A DNA stretch of 64,000 bases. Source: Climacium dendroides. Taxonomy: Eukaryota > Streptophyta > Bryopsida > Hypnales > Climaciaceae. The translations under genes and the position numbers were made by a program. The notes below the pieces were generated by a model, which ran no database searches, was not told where the DNA came from, and saw only the letters and a list, made by a program, of their open reading frames with translations. Position 1 is the first letter of the stretch. Every line of letters begins with the position of its first letter. Location: positions 1,550,001 to 1,614,000 of the forward strand of contig CATNNA010000001.1 in NCBI GenBank assembly GCA_950106755.1, read 5' to 3'. Of the stretch, positions 12,424 through 26,876 are shown in pieces.

Positions 12424-15400
12424 ATGGAAAAACTTCATTTTAAGACAACCCTATTGCTTTCCTACACTGTCTTCTTCATTTGAAATGGATTTCAAAACAA
12501 ACACTCGAAAAATCATGCTGTATTGAATACAAACCAAACCAATAAATTATATGGGTTTGACTTAGAAGCATGTCCAAAAACAAAACACACAAGTTGCAAT
12601 TGTTCAAAATAATTAGGATTCATGGAAAAACTTCATTTTAAGACAACCCTATTGCTTTCCTACACTGTCTTCTTCATTTGAAATGGATTTCAAAACAAAC
12701 ACTCGAAAAATCATGCTGTATTGAATACAAACCAAACCAATAAATTATATGGGTTTGACTTAGAAGCATGTCCAAAAACAAAACACACAAGTTGCAATTG
12801 TTCAGAATAATTAGGATTCATGGGAAAACATCATTTTAAGACAACCCTATTACTTTCCTACACTGTCTTCTTCATTTGAAATGGATTTCAAAACAAACAG
12901 TCGAAAAATCATGTTGTATTGAATACAAACCAAACCAATAAATTATATCGGTTTGTCGTGGAAGCATAGCCAAAAACAAAACACACAAGTTGCAATTGTT
13001 CAAAATAATTAGGATTCATGGAAAAACTTCATTTTAAGACAACCCTATTGCTTTCCTACACTGTCTTCTTCATTTGAAATGGATTTCAAAACAAACACTC
13101 GAAAAATCATGCTGTATTGAATACAAACCAAACCAATAAATTATATGGGTTTGACTTAGAAGCATGTCCAAAAACAAAACACACAAGTTGCAATTGTTCA
13201 GAATAATTAGGATTCATAGAAAAACTTCATTTTAAGACAACCCTATTACTTTCCTACACTGTCTTCTTCATTTGAAATGGATTTCAAAACAAACACTCGA
13301 AAAATCATGCTGTATTGAATACAAACCAAACCAATAAATTATATGGGTTTGACTTAGAAGCATGTCCAAAAACAAAACATACAAGTTGCAATTGTTCAAA
13401 ATAATTAGGATTCATGGAAAAACTTCATTTTAAGACAACCCTATTGCTTTCCTACACTGACTTCTTCATTTGAAATGGATTTCAAAACAAACACTCGAAA
13501 AATCATGCTGTATTGAATACAAACCAAACCAATAAATTATATCGGTTTGACGTGGAAGCATGTCCAGACACAAAACACACAAGTTGCAATTGTTCAAAAT
13601 AATTAGGATTCATGGAAAAACTTCATTTTAAGACAACCCTATTGCTTTCCTACACTGTCTTCTTCATTTGAAATGGATTTCAAAACAAACACTCGAAAAA
13701 TCATGCTGTATTGAATACAAACCAAACCAATAAATTATATCGGTTCGACGTGGAAGCATAGCCAAAAACAAAACACACAAGTTGCAATTGTTCAAAATAA
13801 TTAGGATTCATGGAAAAACTTCATTTTAAGACAACCCTATTGCTTTCCTACACTGTCTTCTTCATTTGAAATGGATTTCAAAACAAACACTCGAAAAATC
13901 ATGCTGTATTGAATACAAACCAAACCAATAAATTATATGGGTTTGACTTAGAAGCATGTCCAAAAACAAAACACACAAGTTGCAATTGTTCAAAATAATT
14001 AGGATTCATGGAAAAACTTCATTTTAAGACAACCCTATTGCTTTCCTACACTGTCTTCTTCATTTGAAATGGATTTCAAAACAAACACTCGAAAAATCAT
14101 GCTGTATTGAATACAAACCAAACCAATAAATTATATGGGTTTGACTTAGAAGCATGTCCAAAAACAAAACACACAAGTTGCAATTGTTCAAAATAATTAG
14201 GATTCATGGAAAAACTTCATTTTAAGACAACCCTATTGCTTTCCTACACTGTCTTCTTCATTTGAAATGGATTTCAAAACAAACACTCGAAAAATCATGC
14301 TGTATTGAATACAAACCAAACCAATAAATTATATGGGTTTGACTTAGAAGCATGTCCAAAAACAAAACACACAAGTTGCAATTGTTCAGAATAATTAGGA
14401 TTCATGGGAAAACATCATTTTAAGACAACCCTATTACTTTCCTACACTGTCTTCTTCATTTGAAATGGATTTCAAAACAAACAGTCGAAAAATCATGCTG
14501 TATTGAATACAAACCAAACCAATAAATTATATCGGTTTGTCGTGGAAGCATAGCCAAAAACAAAACACACAAGTTGCAATTGTTCAAAATAATTAGGATT
14601 CATGGAAAAACTTCATTTTAAGACAACCCTATTGCTTTCCTACACTGTCTTCTTCATTTGAAATGGATTTCAAAACAAACACTCGAAAAATCATGCTGTA
14701 TTGAATACAAACCAAACCAATAAATTATATGGGTTTGACTTAGAAGCATGTCCAAAAACAAAACACACAAGTTGCAATTGTTCAGAATAATTAGGATTCA
14801 TAGAAAAACTTCATTTTAAGACAACCCTATTACTTTCCTACACTGTCTTCTTCATTTGAAATGGATTTCAAAACAAACACTCGAAAAATCATGCTGTATT
14901 GAATACAAACCAAACCAATAAATTATATGGGTTTGACTTAGAAGCATGTCCAAAAACAAAACATACAAGTTGCAATTGTTCAAAATAATTAGGATTCATG
15001 GAAAAACTTCATTTTAAGACAACCCTATTGCTTTCCTACACTGACTTCTTCATTTGAAATGGATTTCAAAACAAACACTCGAAAAATCATGCTGTATTGA
15101 ATACAAACCAAACCAATAAATTATATCGGTTTGACGTGGAAGCATGTCCAGACACAAAACACACAAGTTGCAATTGTTCAAAATAATTAGGATTCATGGA
15201 AAAACTTCATTTTAAGACAACCCTATTGCTTTCCTACACTGTCTTCTTCATTTGAAATGGATTTCAAAACAAACACTCGAAAAATCATGCTGTATTGAAT
15301 ACAAACCAAACCAATAAATTATATCGGTTCGACGTGGAAGCATAGCCAAAAACAAAACACACAAGTTGCAATTGTTCAAAATAATTAGGATTCATGGAAA

Positions 15401-17373
15401 AACTTCATTTTAAGACAACCCTATTGCTTTCCTACACTGTCTTCTTCATTTGAAATGGATTTCAAAACAAACACTCGAAAAATCATGCTGTATTGAATAC
15501 AAACCAAACCAATAAATTATATGGGTTTGACTTAGAAGCATGTCCAAAAACAAAACACACAAGTTGCAATTGTTCAAAATAATTAGGATTCATGGAAAAA
15601 CTTCATTTTAAGACAACCCTATTGCTTTCCTACACTGTCTTCTTCATTTGAAATGGATTTCAAAACAAACAGTCGAAAAATCATGTTGTATTGAATACAA
15701 ACCAAACCAATAAATTATATCGGTTTGACGTGGAAGCATGTCCAAAAACAAAACACACAAGTTGCAATTGTTCAGAATAATTAGGATTCATGGAAAAACT
15801 TCATTTTAAGACAACCCTATTGCTTTCCTACACTGTCTTCTTCATTTGAAATGGATTTCAAAACAAACAGTCGAAAAATCATGTTGTATTGAATACAAAC
15901 CAAACCAATAAATTATATCGGTTTGACGTGGAAGCATGTCCAAAAACAAAACACACAAGTTGCAATTGTTCAGAATAATTAGGATTCATGGAAAAACTTC
16001 ATTTTAAGACAACCCTATTGCTTTCCTACACTGTCTTCTTCATTTGAAATGGATTTCAAAACAAACAGTCGAAAAATCATGTTGTATTGAATACAAACCA
16101 AACCAATAAATTATATGGGTTTGACTTAGAAACATGTCCAAAAACAAAACACACAAGTTGCAATTGTTCAAAATAATTAGGATTCATGGAAAAACTTCAT
16201 TTTAAGACAACCCTATTTCTTTCCTACACTGTCTTCTTCATTTGAAATGGATTTCAAAACAAACAGTCGAAAAATCATGCTGTATTGAATACAAACCAAA
16301 CCAATAAATTATATCGGTTTGACGTGGAAGCATGTCCAAAAACAATACACACAAGTTGCAATTGTTCAAAATAATTAGGATTCATGGAAAAACTTCATTT
16401 TAAGACAACCCTATTGCTTTCCTACATTGTCTTCTTCATTTAAAATGGATTTCAAAACAAACACTCGAAAAATCAAGCTGTATTGAATACAAACCAAACC
16501 AATAAATTATATGGGTTTGACTTAGAAGCATGTCCAAAAACAAAACACACAAGTTGCAATTGTTCAAAATAATTAGGATTCATGGAAAAACTTCATTTTA
16601 AGACAACCCTATTGCTTTCCTACACTGTCTTCTTCATTTGAAATGGATTTCAAAACAAACAGTCGAAAAATCATGCTGTATTGAATACAAACCAAACCAA
16701 TAAATTATATGGGTTTGACTTAGAAGCATGTCCAAAAACAAAACACACAAGTTGCAATTGTTCAAAATAATTAGGATTCATGGAAAAACTTCATTTTAAG
16801 ACAACCCTATTGCTTTCCTACACTGTCTTCTTCATTTGAAATGGATTTCAAAACAAACACTCGAAAAATCATGCTGTATTGAATACAAACCAAACCAATA
16901 AATTATATGGGTTTGACTTAGAAGCATGTCCAAAAACAAAACACACAAGTTGCAATTGTTCAGAATAATTAGGATTCATAGAAAAACTTCATTTTAAGAC
17001 AACCCTATTACTTTCCTACACTGTCTTCTTCATTTGAAATGGATTTCAAAACAAACAGTCGAAAAATCATGTTGTATTGAATACAAACCAAACCAATAAA
17101 TTATATCGGTTTGACGTGGAAGCATGTCCAAAAACAAAACACACAAGTTGCAATTGTTCAAAATAATTAGGATTCATGGAAAAACATCATTTTAAGACAA
17201 CCCTATTGCTTTCCTACATTGTCTTCTTCATTTAAAATGGATTTCAAAACAAACACTCGAAAAATCAAGCTGTATTGAATACAAACCAAACCAATAAATT
17301 ATATGGGTTTGACTTAGAAGCATGTCCAAAAACAAAACACACAAGTTGCAATTGTTCAAAATAATTAGGATTC
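12424..17373. repeat. 25-monomer HOR (4,950 bp), copy 2
   Basis: Second near-identical copy of 7,474-12,423. A third copy starts at 17,374 but matches only for one to two units. It is lost near 17,770, where 'catagaaaaac' replaces 'catgggaaaac'. The near identity over almost 5 kb points to recent duplication. Confidence 0.85.
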
Positions 17374-18165
17374 ATGGAAAAACTTCATTTTAAGACAACC
17401 CTATTGCTTTCCTACACTGTCTTCTTCATTTGAAATGGATTTCAAAACAAACACTCGAAAAATCATGCTGTATTGAATACAAACCAAACCAATAAATTAT
17501 ATGGGTTTGACTTAGAAGCATGTCCAAAAACAAAACACACAAGTTGCAATTGTTCAAAATAATTAGGATTCATGGAAAAACTTCATTTTAAGACAACCCT
17601 ATTTCTTTCCTACACTGTCTTCTTCATTTGAAATGGATTTCAAAACAAACACTCGAAAAATCATGCTGTATTGAATACAAACCAAACCAATAAATTATAT
17701 GGGTTTGACTTAGAAGCATGTCCAAAAACAAAACACACAAGTTGCAATTGTTCAGAATAATTAGGATTCATAGAAAAACTTCATTTTAAGACAACCCTAT
17801 TACTTTCCTACACTGTCTTCTTCATTTGAAATGGATTTCAAAACAAACACTCGAAAAATCATGCTGTATTGAATACAAACCAAACCAATAAATTATATGG
17901 GTTTGACTTAGAAGCATGTCCAAAAACAAAACACACAAGTTGCAATTGTTCAGAATAATTAGGATTCATAGAAAAACTTCATTTTAAGACAACCCTATTA
18001 CTTTCCTACACTGTCTTCTTCATTTGAAATGGATTTCAAAACAAACACTCGAAAAATCATGCTGTATTGAATACAAACCAAACCAATAAATTATATGGGT
18101 TTGACTTAGAAGCATGTCCAAAAACAAAACACACAAGTTGCAATTGTTCAGAATAATTAGGATTC

Positions 18166-19353
18166 ATGGGAAAACATCATTTTAAGACAACCCTATTACT
18201 TTCCTACACTGTCTTCTTCATTTAAAATGGATTTCAAAACAAACAGTCGAAAAATCATGCTGTATTGAATACAAACCAAACCAATAAATTATATCGGTTT
18301 GTCGTGGAAGCATAGCCAAAAACAAAACACACAAGTTGCAATTGTTCAAAATAATTAGGATTCATGGAAAAACTTCATTTGAAGACAACCCTATTACTTT
18401 CCTACACTGTCTTCTTCATTTGAAATGGATTTCAAAACAAACACTAGAAAAATCATGCTGTATTGAATACAAACCAAACCAATAAATTATATGGGTTTGA
18501 CTTAGAAGCATGTCCAAAAACAAAACACACAAGTTGCAATTGTTCAAAATAATTAGGATTCATAGAAAAACATCATTTTAAGACAACCCTATTACTTTCC
18601 TACACTGTCTTCTTCATTTGAAATGGATTTCAAAACAAACACTCGAAAAATCATGCTGTATTGAATACAAACCAAACCAATAAATTATATGGGTTTGACT
18701 TAGAAGCATGTCCAAAAACAAAACACACAAGTTGCAATTGTTCAAAATAATTAGGATTCATGGGAAAACATCATTTTAAGACAACCCTATTACTTTCCTA
18801 CACTGTCTTCTTCATTTAAAATGGATTTCAAAACAAACAGTCGAAAAATCATGCTGTATTGAATACAAACCAAACCAATAAATTATATCGGTTTGTCGTG
18901 GAAGCATAGCCAAAAACAAAACACACAAGTTGCAATTGTTCAAAATAATTAGGATTCATGGAAAAACTTCATTTGAAGACAACCCTATTACTTTCCTACA
19001 CTGTCTTCTTCATTTGAAATGGATTTCAAAACAAACACTAGAAAAATCATGCTGTATTGAATACAAACCAAACCAATAAATTATATGGGTTTGACTTAGA
19101 AGCATGTCCAAAAACAAAACACACAAGTTGCAATTGTTCAAAATAATTAGGATTCATAGAAAAACTTCATTTTAAGACAACCCTATTACTTTCCTACACT
19201 GTCTTCTTCATTTGAAATGGATTTCAAAACAAACACTCGAAAAATCATGCTGTATTGAATACAAACCAAACCAATAAATTATATGGGTTTGACTTAGAAG
19301 CATGTCCAAAAACAAAACACACAAGTTGCAATTGTTCAAAATAATTAGGATTC
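18166..19353. repeat. 3-monomer HOR (594 bp), two copies
   Basis: 18,166-18,759 is repeated at 18,760-19,353. Markers private to this pair are 'catttgaagac' (18,377 and 18,971) and 'cactagaaaaatc' (18,442 and 19,036). The order is a 'catgggaaaacatc' unit, then the 'ttgaagac' unit, then a 'catagaaaaac' unit in both copies. Confidence 0.8.
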
Positions 19354-20151
19354 ATGGAAAAACTTCATTTTAAGACAACCCTATTGCTTTCCTACACTGA
19401 CTTCTTCATTTGAAATGGATTTCAAAACAAACACTCGAAAAATCATGCTGTATTGAATACAAACCAAACCAATAAATTATATCGGTTTGACGTGGAAGCA
19501 TGTCCAGACACAAAACACACAAGTTGCAATTGTTCAGAATAATTAGGATTCATAGAAAAACTTCATTTTAAGACAACCCTATTACTTTCCTACACTGTCT
19601 TCTTCATTTGAAATGGATTTCAAAACAAACACTCGAAAAATCATGCTGTATTGAATACAAACCAAACCAATAAATTATATCGGTTCGTCGTGGAAGCATA
19701 TCCAAAAACAAAACACACAAGTTGCAATTGTTCAAAATAATTAGGATTCATGGAAAAACTTCATTTTAAGACAACCCTATTGCTTTCCTACATTGTCTTC
19801 TTCATTTAAAATGGATTTCAAAACAAACACTCGAAAAATCAAGCTGTATTGAATACAAACCAAACCAATAAATTATATGGGTTTGACTTAGAAGCATGTC
19901 CAAAAACAAAACACACAAGTTGCAATTGTTCAAAATAATTAGGATTCATGGAAAAACTTCATTTTAAGACAACCCTATTGCTTTCCTACACTGTCTTCTT
20001 CATTTGAAATGGATTTCAAAACAAACACTCGAAAAATCATGCTGTATTGAATACAAACCAAACCAATAAATTATATGGGTTTGACTTAGAAGCATGTCCA
20101 AAAACAAAACACACAAGTTGCAATTGTTCAAAATAATTAGGATTCATGGAA

Positions 20152-20780
20152 AAACTTAATCTTAAGACAACCCTATTGCTTTCCTACATTGTCTTCTTCA
20201 TTTGAAATGGATTTCAAAACAAACACTCGAAAAATCAAGCTATATTGAAGAGAACCCAAACCAATAAATTATATGGGTTTGACGTGCAAGCATGTCCAAA
20301 AATGTAACACACAAGTTGCAAATGTTCAAAATAATTAGGATTCATGGAAAAACTTAATTTTAAGACAACCCTATTGCTTTCCTACACTCTCTTCTTCATT
20401 TGAAATGGATTTCAAAACAAATACTGTAAAAATCATGCTGTATTCAATAGAATCCAAACCAATAAATTATATGGGTTTGACGTGCAAGCATGTCCAAAAA
20501 CGTAACACACAAGTTGCAAATGTTCAAAATAATTAGGATTCATGGAAAAACTTAATTTTAAGACAACCCTATTGCTTTCCTACACTCTCTTCTTCATTTG
20601 AAATGGATTTCAAAACAAATACTGTAAAAATCATGCTGTATTCAATAGAATCCAAACCAATAAATTATAGGGGTTTGACGTGTAAGCATGTCCAAAAACG
20701 TAACACACAAGTTGCAAATGTTCAAAATAATTAGGATTCATGGAAAAACTTAATTTTAAGACAACCCTATTGGTTTCCTA
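20152..20780. repeat. Family B island inside family A
   Basis: About three units switch to B markers: 'gaagagaaccc', 'aatactgtaaa', 'caatagaatcc', 'gacgtgcaag', 'aacgtaacac' and 'gcaaatgttca'. The first unit (20,146) is mosaic: B at its ends, with A's 'aacactcgaaa' in the middle. The last (20,740) starts as B and becomes A at about 20,775-20,785, at 'attggtttcc' followed by 'actgacttc'. The same private variants ('ttataggggtttg', 'attggtttcc') recur at 35,311, 37,489 and 41,251, so this island shares its origin with the mosaic zone 14 kb downstream. Confidence 0.85.
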
Positions 20781-23511
20781 CACTGACTTCTTCATTTGAA
20801 ATGGATTTCAAAACAAACACTCGAAAAATCATGCTATATTGAATACAAACCAAACCAATAAATTATATGGGTTTGACTTAGAAGCATGTCCAAAAACAAA
20901 ACACACAAGTTGCAATTGTTCAAAATAATTAGGATTCATGGAAAAACTTCATTTTAAGACAACCCTATTGCTTTCCTACACTGACTTCTTCATTTGAAAT
21001 GGATTTCAAAACAAACACTCGAAAAATCATGCTGTATTGAATACAAACCAAACCAATAAATTATATCGGTTTGACGTGGAAGCATGTCCAGACACAAAAC
21101 ACACAAGTTGCAATTGTTCAAAATAATTAGGATTCATGGAAAAACTTCATTTTAAGACAACCCTATTGCTTTCCTACACTGTCTTCTTCATTTGAAATGG
21201 ATTTCAAAACAAACACTCGAAAAATCATGCTGTATTGAATACAAACCAAACCAATAAATTATATCGGTTCGACGTGGAAGCATATCTAAAAACAAAACAC
21301 ACAAGTTGCAATTGTTCAAAATAATTAGGATTCATGGAAAAACTTCATTTTAAGACAACCCTATTGCTTTCCTACATTGTCTTCTTCATTTAAAATGGAT
21401 TTCAAAACAAACACTCGAAAAATCAAGCTGTATTGAATACAAACCAAACCAATAAATTATATGGGTTTGACTTAGAAGCATGTCCAAAAACAAAACACAC
21501 AAGTTGCAATTGTTCAAAATAATTAGGATTCATGGAAAAACTTCATTTTAAGACAACCCTATTGCTTTCCTACACTGTCTTCTTCATTTGAAATGGATTT
21601 CAAAACAAACACTCGAAAAATCATGCTGTATTGAATACAAACCAAACCAATAAATTATATGGGTTTGACTTAGAAGCATGTCCAAAAACAAAACACACAA
21701 GTTGCAATTGTTCAGAATAATTAGGATTCATAGAAAAACTTCATTTTAAGACAACCCTATTACTTTCCTACACTGTCTTCTTCATTTGAAATGGATTTCA
21801 AAACAAACACTCGAAAAATCATGCTGTATTGAATACAAACCAAACCAATAAATTATATCGGTTTGACGTGGAAGCATGTCCAAAAACAAAACACACAAGT
21901 TGCAATTGTTCAAAATAATTAGGATTCATGGAAAAACTTCATTTTAAGACAACCCTATTGCTTTCCTACACTGACTTCTTCATTTGAAATGGATTTCAAA
22001 ACAAACACTCGAAAAATCATGCTGTATTGAATACAAACCAAACCAATAAAGTATATGGGTTTGACGTGGAAGCATGTCCAAAAACAAAACACACAAGTTG
22101 CAATTGTTCAAAATAAATAGGATTCATGGAAAAACTTCATTTTAAGACAACCCTATTGCTTTCCTACACTGTCTTCTTCATTTGAAATGGATTTCAAAAC
22201 AAACACTCGAAAAATCATGCTGTATTGAATACAAACCAAACCAATAAATTATATGGGTTTGACTTAGAAGCATGTCCAAAAACAAAACACACAAGTTGCA
22301 ATTGTTCAGAATAATTAGGATTCATGGGAAAACATCATTTTAAGACAACCCTATTACTTTCCTACACTGTCTTCTTCATTTGAAATGGATTTCAAAACAA
22401 ACAGTCGAAAAATCATGCTGTATTGAATACAAACCAAACCAATAAATTATATCGGTTTGTCGTGGAAGCATAGCCAAAAACAAAACACACAAGTTGCAAT
22501 TGTTCAAAATAATTAGGATTCATGGAAAAACTTCATTTGAAGACAACCCTATTACTTTCCTACACTGTCTTCTTCATTTGAAATGGATTTCAAAACAAAC
22601 ACTCGAAAAATCATGCTGTATTGAATACAAACCAAACCAATAAATTATATGGGTTTGACTTAGAAGCATGTCCAAAAACAAAACACACAAGTTGCAATTG
22701 TTCAGAATAATTAGGATTCATAGAAAAACTTCATTTTAAGACAACCCTATTACTTTCCTACACTGTCTTCTTCATTTGAAATGGATTTCAAAACAAACAC
22801 TCGAAAAATCATGCTGTATTGAATACAAACCAAACCAATAAATTATATGGGTTTGACTTAGAAGCATGTCCAAAAACAAAACACACAAGTTGCAATTGTT
22901 CAAAATAATTAGGATTCATGGAAAAACTTCATTTTAAGACAACCCTATTGCTTTCCTACACTGACTTCTTCATTTGAAATGGATTTCAAAACAAACACTC
23001 GAAAAATCATGCTGTATTGAATACAAACCAAACCAATAAATTATATCGGTTTGTCGTGGAAGCATAGCCAAAAACAAAACACAAAAGTTGCAATTGTTCA
23101 AAATAATTAGGATTCATGGAAAAACTTCATTTTAAGACAACCCTATTGCTTTCCTACACTGTCTTCTTCATTTGAAATGGATTTCAAAACAAACACTCGA
23201 AAAATCATGCTGTATTGAATACAAACCAAACCAATAAATTATATCGGTTTGACGTGGAAGCATGTCCAAAAACAAAACACACAAGTTGCAATTGTTCAAA
23301 ATAATTAGGATTCATGGAAAAACTTCATTTTAAGACAACCCTATTGCTTTCCTACACTGTCTTCTTCATTTGAAATGGATTTCAAAACAAACACTCGAAA
23401 AATCATGCTGTATTGAATACAAACCAAACCAATAAATTATATGGGTTTGACTTAGAAGCATGTCCAAAAACAAAACACACAAGTTGCAATTGTTCAGAAT
23501 AATTAGGATTC

Positions 23512-23700
23512 ATGGAAAAACTTCATTTTAAGACAACCCTATTGCTTTCCTACATTGTCTTCTTCATTGGAAATGGATTTCAAAACAAACACTCGAAAAA
23601 TCATGCTGTATTGAATACAAACCAAACCAATAAATTATATGGGTTTGACTTAGAAGCATGTCCAAAAACAAAACACACAAGTTGCAATTGTTCAGAATAA
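23512..23700 (+). other. Open 62-codon frame in a satellite unit (Gly at codon 20)
   Basis: Here codon 20 is GGA (from 'cattggaaatgg') instead of TGA, a different change from the TCA at 2722. The frame is then open from ATG to the TAA shared by all units, with TAC ATT at codons 14-15, a hydrophobic run at 10-19 and cysteines at 50, 58 and 60. It ends in Glu because this unit has 'ttcagaataa'. It is followed at once by a second open unit. Probably incidental. Confidence 0.3.
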
Positions 23701-23709
23701 TTAGGATTC

Positions 23710-23898
23710 ATGGAAAAACTTCATTTTAAGACAACCCTATTACTTTCCTACATTGTCTTCTTCATTGGAAATGGATTTCAAAACAAACACTCGAAAAATC
23801 ATGCTGTATTGAATACAAACCAAACCAATAAATTATATGGGTTTGACTTAGAAGCATGTCCAAAAACAAAACACACAAGTTGCAATTGTTCAAAATAA
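23710..23898 (+). other. Open 62-codon frame, adjacent unit
   Basis: Directly follows the open unit at 23512, one monomer (198 bp) later. It shares the GGA at codon 20 and the ATT at codon 15, differs by 'ttactttcc' for 'ttgctttcc' (synonymous in this frame), and ends in Lys. The two frames are separated by the TAA and six intervening bases before the next ATG, so they do not join into one longer protein. A local duplication of one open unit is the simplest explanation. Confidence 0.3.
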
Positions 23899-24302
23899 TT
23901 AGGATTCATGGAAAAACTTCATTTTAAGACAACCCTATTGCTTTCCAACACTGACTTCTTCATTTGAAATGGATTTCAAAACAAACACTCGAAAAATCAT
24001 GTTGTATTGAATACAAACCAAACCAATAAATTATATGGGTTTGACTTAGAAGCATGTCCAAAAACAAAACACACAAGTTGCAATTGTTCAAAATAATTAG
24101 GATTCTTGAAAAACTTCATTTTAAGACAACCCTATTGCTTTCCTACACTGACTTCTTCATTTGAAATGGATTTCAAAACAAACACTCGAAAAATCATGCT
24201 GTATTGAATACAAACCAAACCAATAAATTATATCGGTTTGACGTGGAAGCATGTCCAGAAACAAAACACACAAGTTGCAATTGTTCAAAATAATTAGGAT
24301 TC

Positions 24303-26876
24303 ATGGAAAAACTTCATTTTAAGACAACCCTATTACTTTCCTACACTGTCTTCTTCATTTGAAATGGATTTCAAAACAAACACTCGAAAAATCATGCTAT
24401 ATTGAATAGAAACCAAACCAATAAATTATATGGGTTTGACTTAGAAGCATGTCCAAAAACAAAACACACAAGTTGCAATTGTTCAAAATAATTAGGATTC
24501 ATGGAAAAACTTCATTTTAAGACAACCCTATTGCTTTCCTACACTGACTTCTTCATTTGAAATGGATTTCAAAACAAACACTTGAAAAATCATGCTGTAT
24601 TGAATACAAACCAAACCAATAAATTATATCGGTTTGACATGGAAGCATGTCCAAAAACAAAACACACAAGTTGCAATTGTTCAAAATAATTAGGATTCAT
24701 GGAAAAACTTCATTTTAAGACAACCCTATTTCTTTCCTACACTGTCTTCTTCATTTGAAATGGATTTCAAAACAAACACTCGAAAAATCATGCTATATTG
24801 AATACAAACCAAACCAATAAATTATATGGGTTTGACTTAGAAGCATGTCCAAAAACAAAACACACAAGTTGCAATTGTTCAAAATAATTAGGATTCATGG
24901 AAAAACTTCATTTTAAGACAACCCTATTACTTTCCTACACTGTCTTCTTCATTTGAAATGGATTTCAAAACAAACACTCGAAAAATCATGCTATATTGAA
25001 TACAAACCAAACCAATAAATTATATGGGTTTGACTTAGAAGCATGTCCAAAAACAAAACACACAAGTTGCAATTGTTCAAAATAATTAGGATTCATGGAA
25101 AAACTTCATTTTAAGACAACCCTATTGCTTTCCTACATTGACTTCTTCATTTGAAATGGATTTCAAAACAAACACTCGAAAAATCATGCTGTATTGAATA
25201 CAAACCAAACCAATAAATTATATCGGTTTGACGTGGAAGCATGTCCAAAAACAAAACACACAAGTTGCAATTGTTCAAAATAATTAGGATTCATAGAAAA
25301 ACTTCATTTTAAGACAACCCTATTACTTTCCTACACTGTCTTCTTCATTTGAAATGGATTTCAAAACAAACACTCGAAAAATCATGCTATATTGAATACA
25401 AACCAAACCAATAAATTATATGGGTTTGACTTAGAAGCATGTCCAAAAACAAAACACACAAGTTGCAATTGTTCAAAATAATTAGGATTCATGGAAAAAC
25501 TTCATTTTAAGACAACCCTATTACTTTCCTACACTGTCTTCTTCATTTGAAATGGATTTCAAAACAAACACTCGAAAAATCATGCTGTATTGAATACAAA
25601 CCAAACCAATAAATTATATCGGTTTGACGTGGAAGCATGTCCAGAAACAAAACACACAAGTTGCAATTGTTCAAAATAATTAGGATTCATGGAAAAACTT
25701 CATTTTAAGACAACCCTATTACTTTCCTACACTGTCTTCTTCATTTGAAATGGATTTCAAAACAAACACTCGAAAAATCATGCTATATTGAATACAAACC
25801 AAACCAATAAATTATATGGGTTTGACTTAGAAGCATGTCCAAAAACAAAACACACAAGTTGCAATTGTTCAAAATAATTAGGATTCATGGAAAAACTTCA
25901 TTTTAAGACAACCCTATTGCTTTCCTACACTGACTTCTTCATTTGAAATGGATTTCAAAACAAACACTTGAAAAATCATGCTGTATTGAATACAAACCAA
26001 ACCAATAAATTATATCGGTTTGACATGGAAGCATGTCCAAAAACAAAACACACAAGTTGCAATTGTTCAAAATAATTAGGATTCATGGAAAAACTTCATT
26101 TTAAGACAACCCTATTTCTTTCCTACACTGTCTTCTTCATTTGAAATGGATTTCAAAACAAACACTCGAAAAATCATGCTATATTGAATACAAACCAAAC
26201 CAATAAATTATATGGGTTTGACTTAGAAGCATGTCCAAAAACAAAACACACAAGTTGCAATTGTTCAAAATAATTAGGATTCATGGAAAAACTTCATTTT
26301 AAGACAACCCTATTACTTTCCTACACTGTCTTCTTCATTTGAAATGGATTTCAAAACAAACACTCGAAAAATCATGCTATATTGAATACAAACCAAACCA
26401 ATAAATTATATGGGTTTGACTTAGAAGCATGTCCAAAAACAAAACACACAAGTTGCAATTGTTCAAAATAATTAGGATTCATGGAAAAACTTCATTTTAA
26501 GACAACCCTATTGCTTTCCTACATTGACTTCTTCATTTGAAATGGATTTCAAAACAAACACTCGAAAAATCATGCTGTATTGAATACAAACCAAACCAAT
26601 AAATTATATCGGTTTGACGTGGAAGCATGTCCAAAAACAAAACACACAAGTTGCAATTGTTCAAAATAATTAGGATTCATAGAAAAACTTCATTTTAAGA
26701 CAACCCTATTACTTTCCTACACTGTCTTCTTCATTTGAAATGGATTTCAAAACAAACACTCGAAAAATCATGCTATATTGAATACAAACCAAACCAATAA
26801 ATTATATGGGTTTGACTTAGAAGCATGTCCAAAAACAAAACACACAAGTTGCAATTGTTCAAAATAATTAGGATTC
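24303..26876. repeat. 7-monomer HOR (1,386 bp) within the 31-mer
   Basis: 24,303-25,688 and 25,689 onward agree at an offset of 7 x 198 until about 26,876. Shared markers are 'ccagaaac' (24,255 and 25,641), 'cacttgaaaaatc' (24,579 and 25,965), 'gacatggaag' (24,636 and 26,022), 'tttctttcc' and 'catagaaaaac'. One difference is 'gaatagaaacc' against 'gaatacaaacc'. The pattern recurs at about 30,440-33,013 because the larger duplication copied it. Confidence 0.8.

Larger units (their letters stand above)
1..20151. repeat. Satellite family A domain, left block
   Basis: Every unit here carries family A markers: 'cttcattttaag', 'aaacactcgaaa' or 'aaacagtcgaaa', 'gaatacaaacc', 'aaaacaaaacacac' and 'gcaattgttca'. 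Units differ mainly at a few linked sites: 'atgggtttgacttag' versus 'atcggtttgacgtgg' versus 'atcggtttgtcgtgg' with 'catagcc'; 'ttgctttcc' versus 'ttactttcc' versus 'tttctttcc'; and 'actgtcttc' versus 'actgacttc'. The order of these variants reveals the higher-order repeats listed separately. No other sequence is present. Confidence 0.93.

Noticed and set aside
20152..20780. Foreign element inserted into the array
   Set aside because: All of it aligns to the 198 bp unit as family B, in register.
24100..24110. Transposon insertion or excision scar at the 'ggattcttgaa' unit
   Set aside because: The change is one substitution and one deleted base with no target-site duplication, repeated at 30,237 by the larger duplication.
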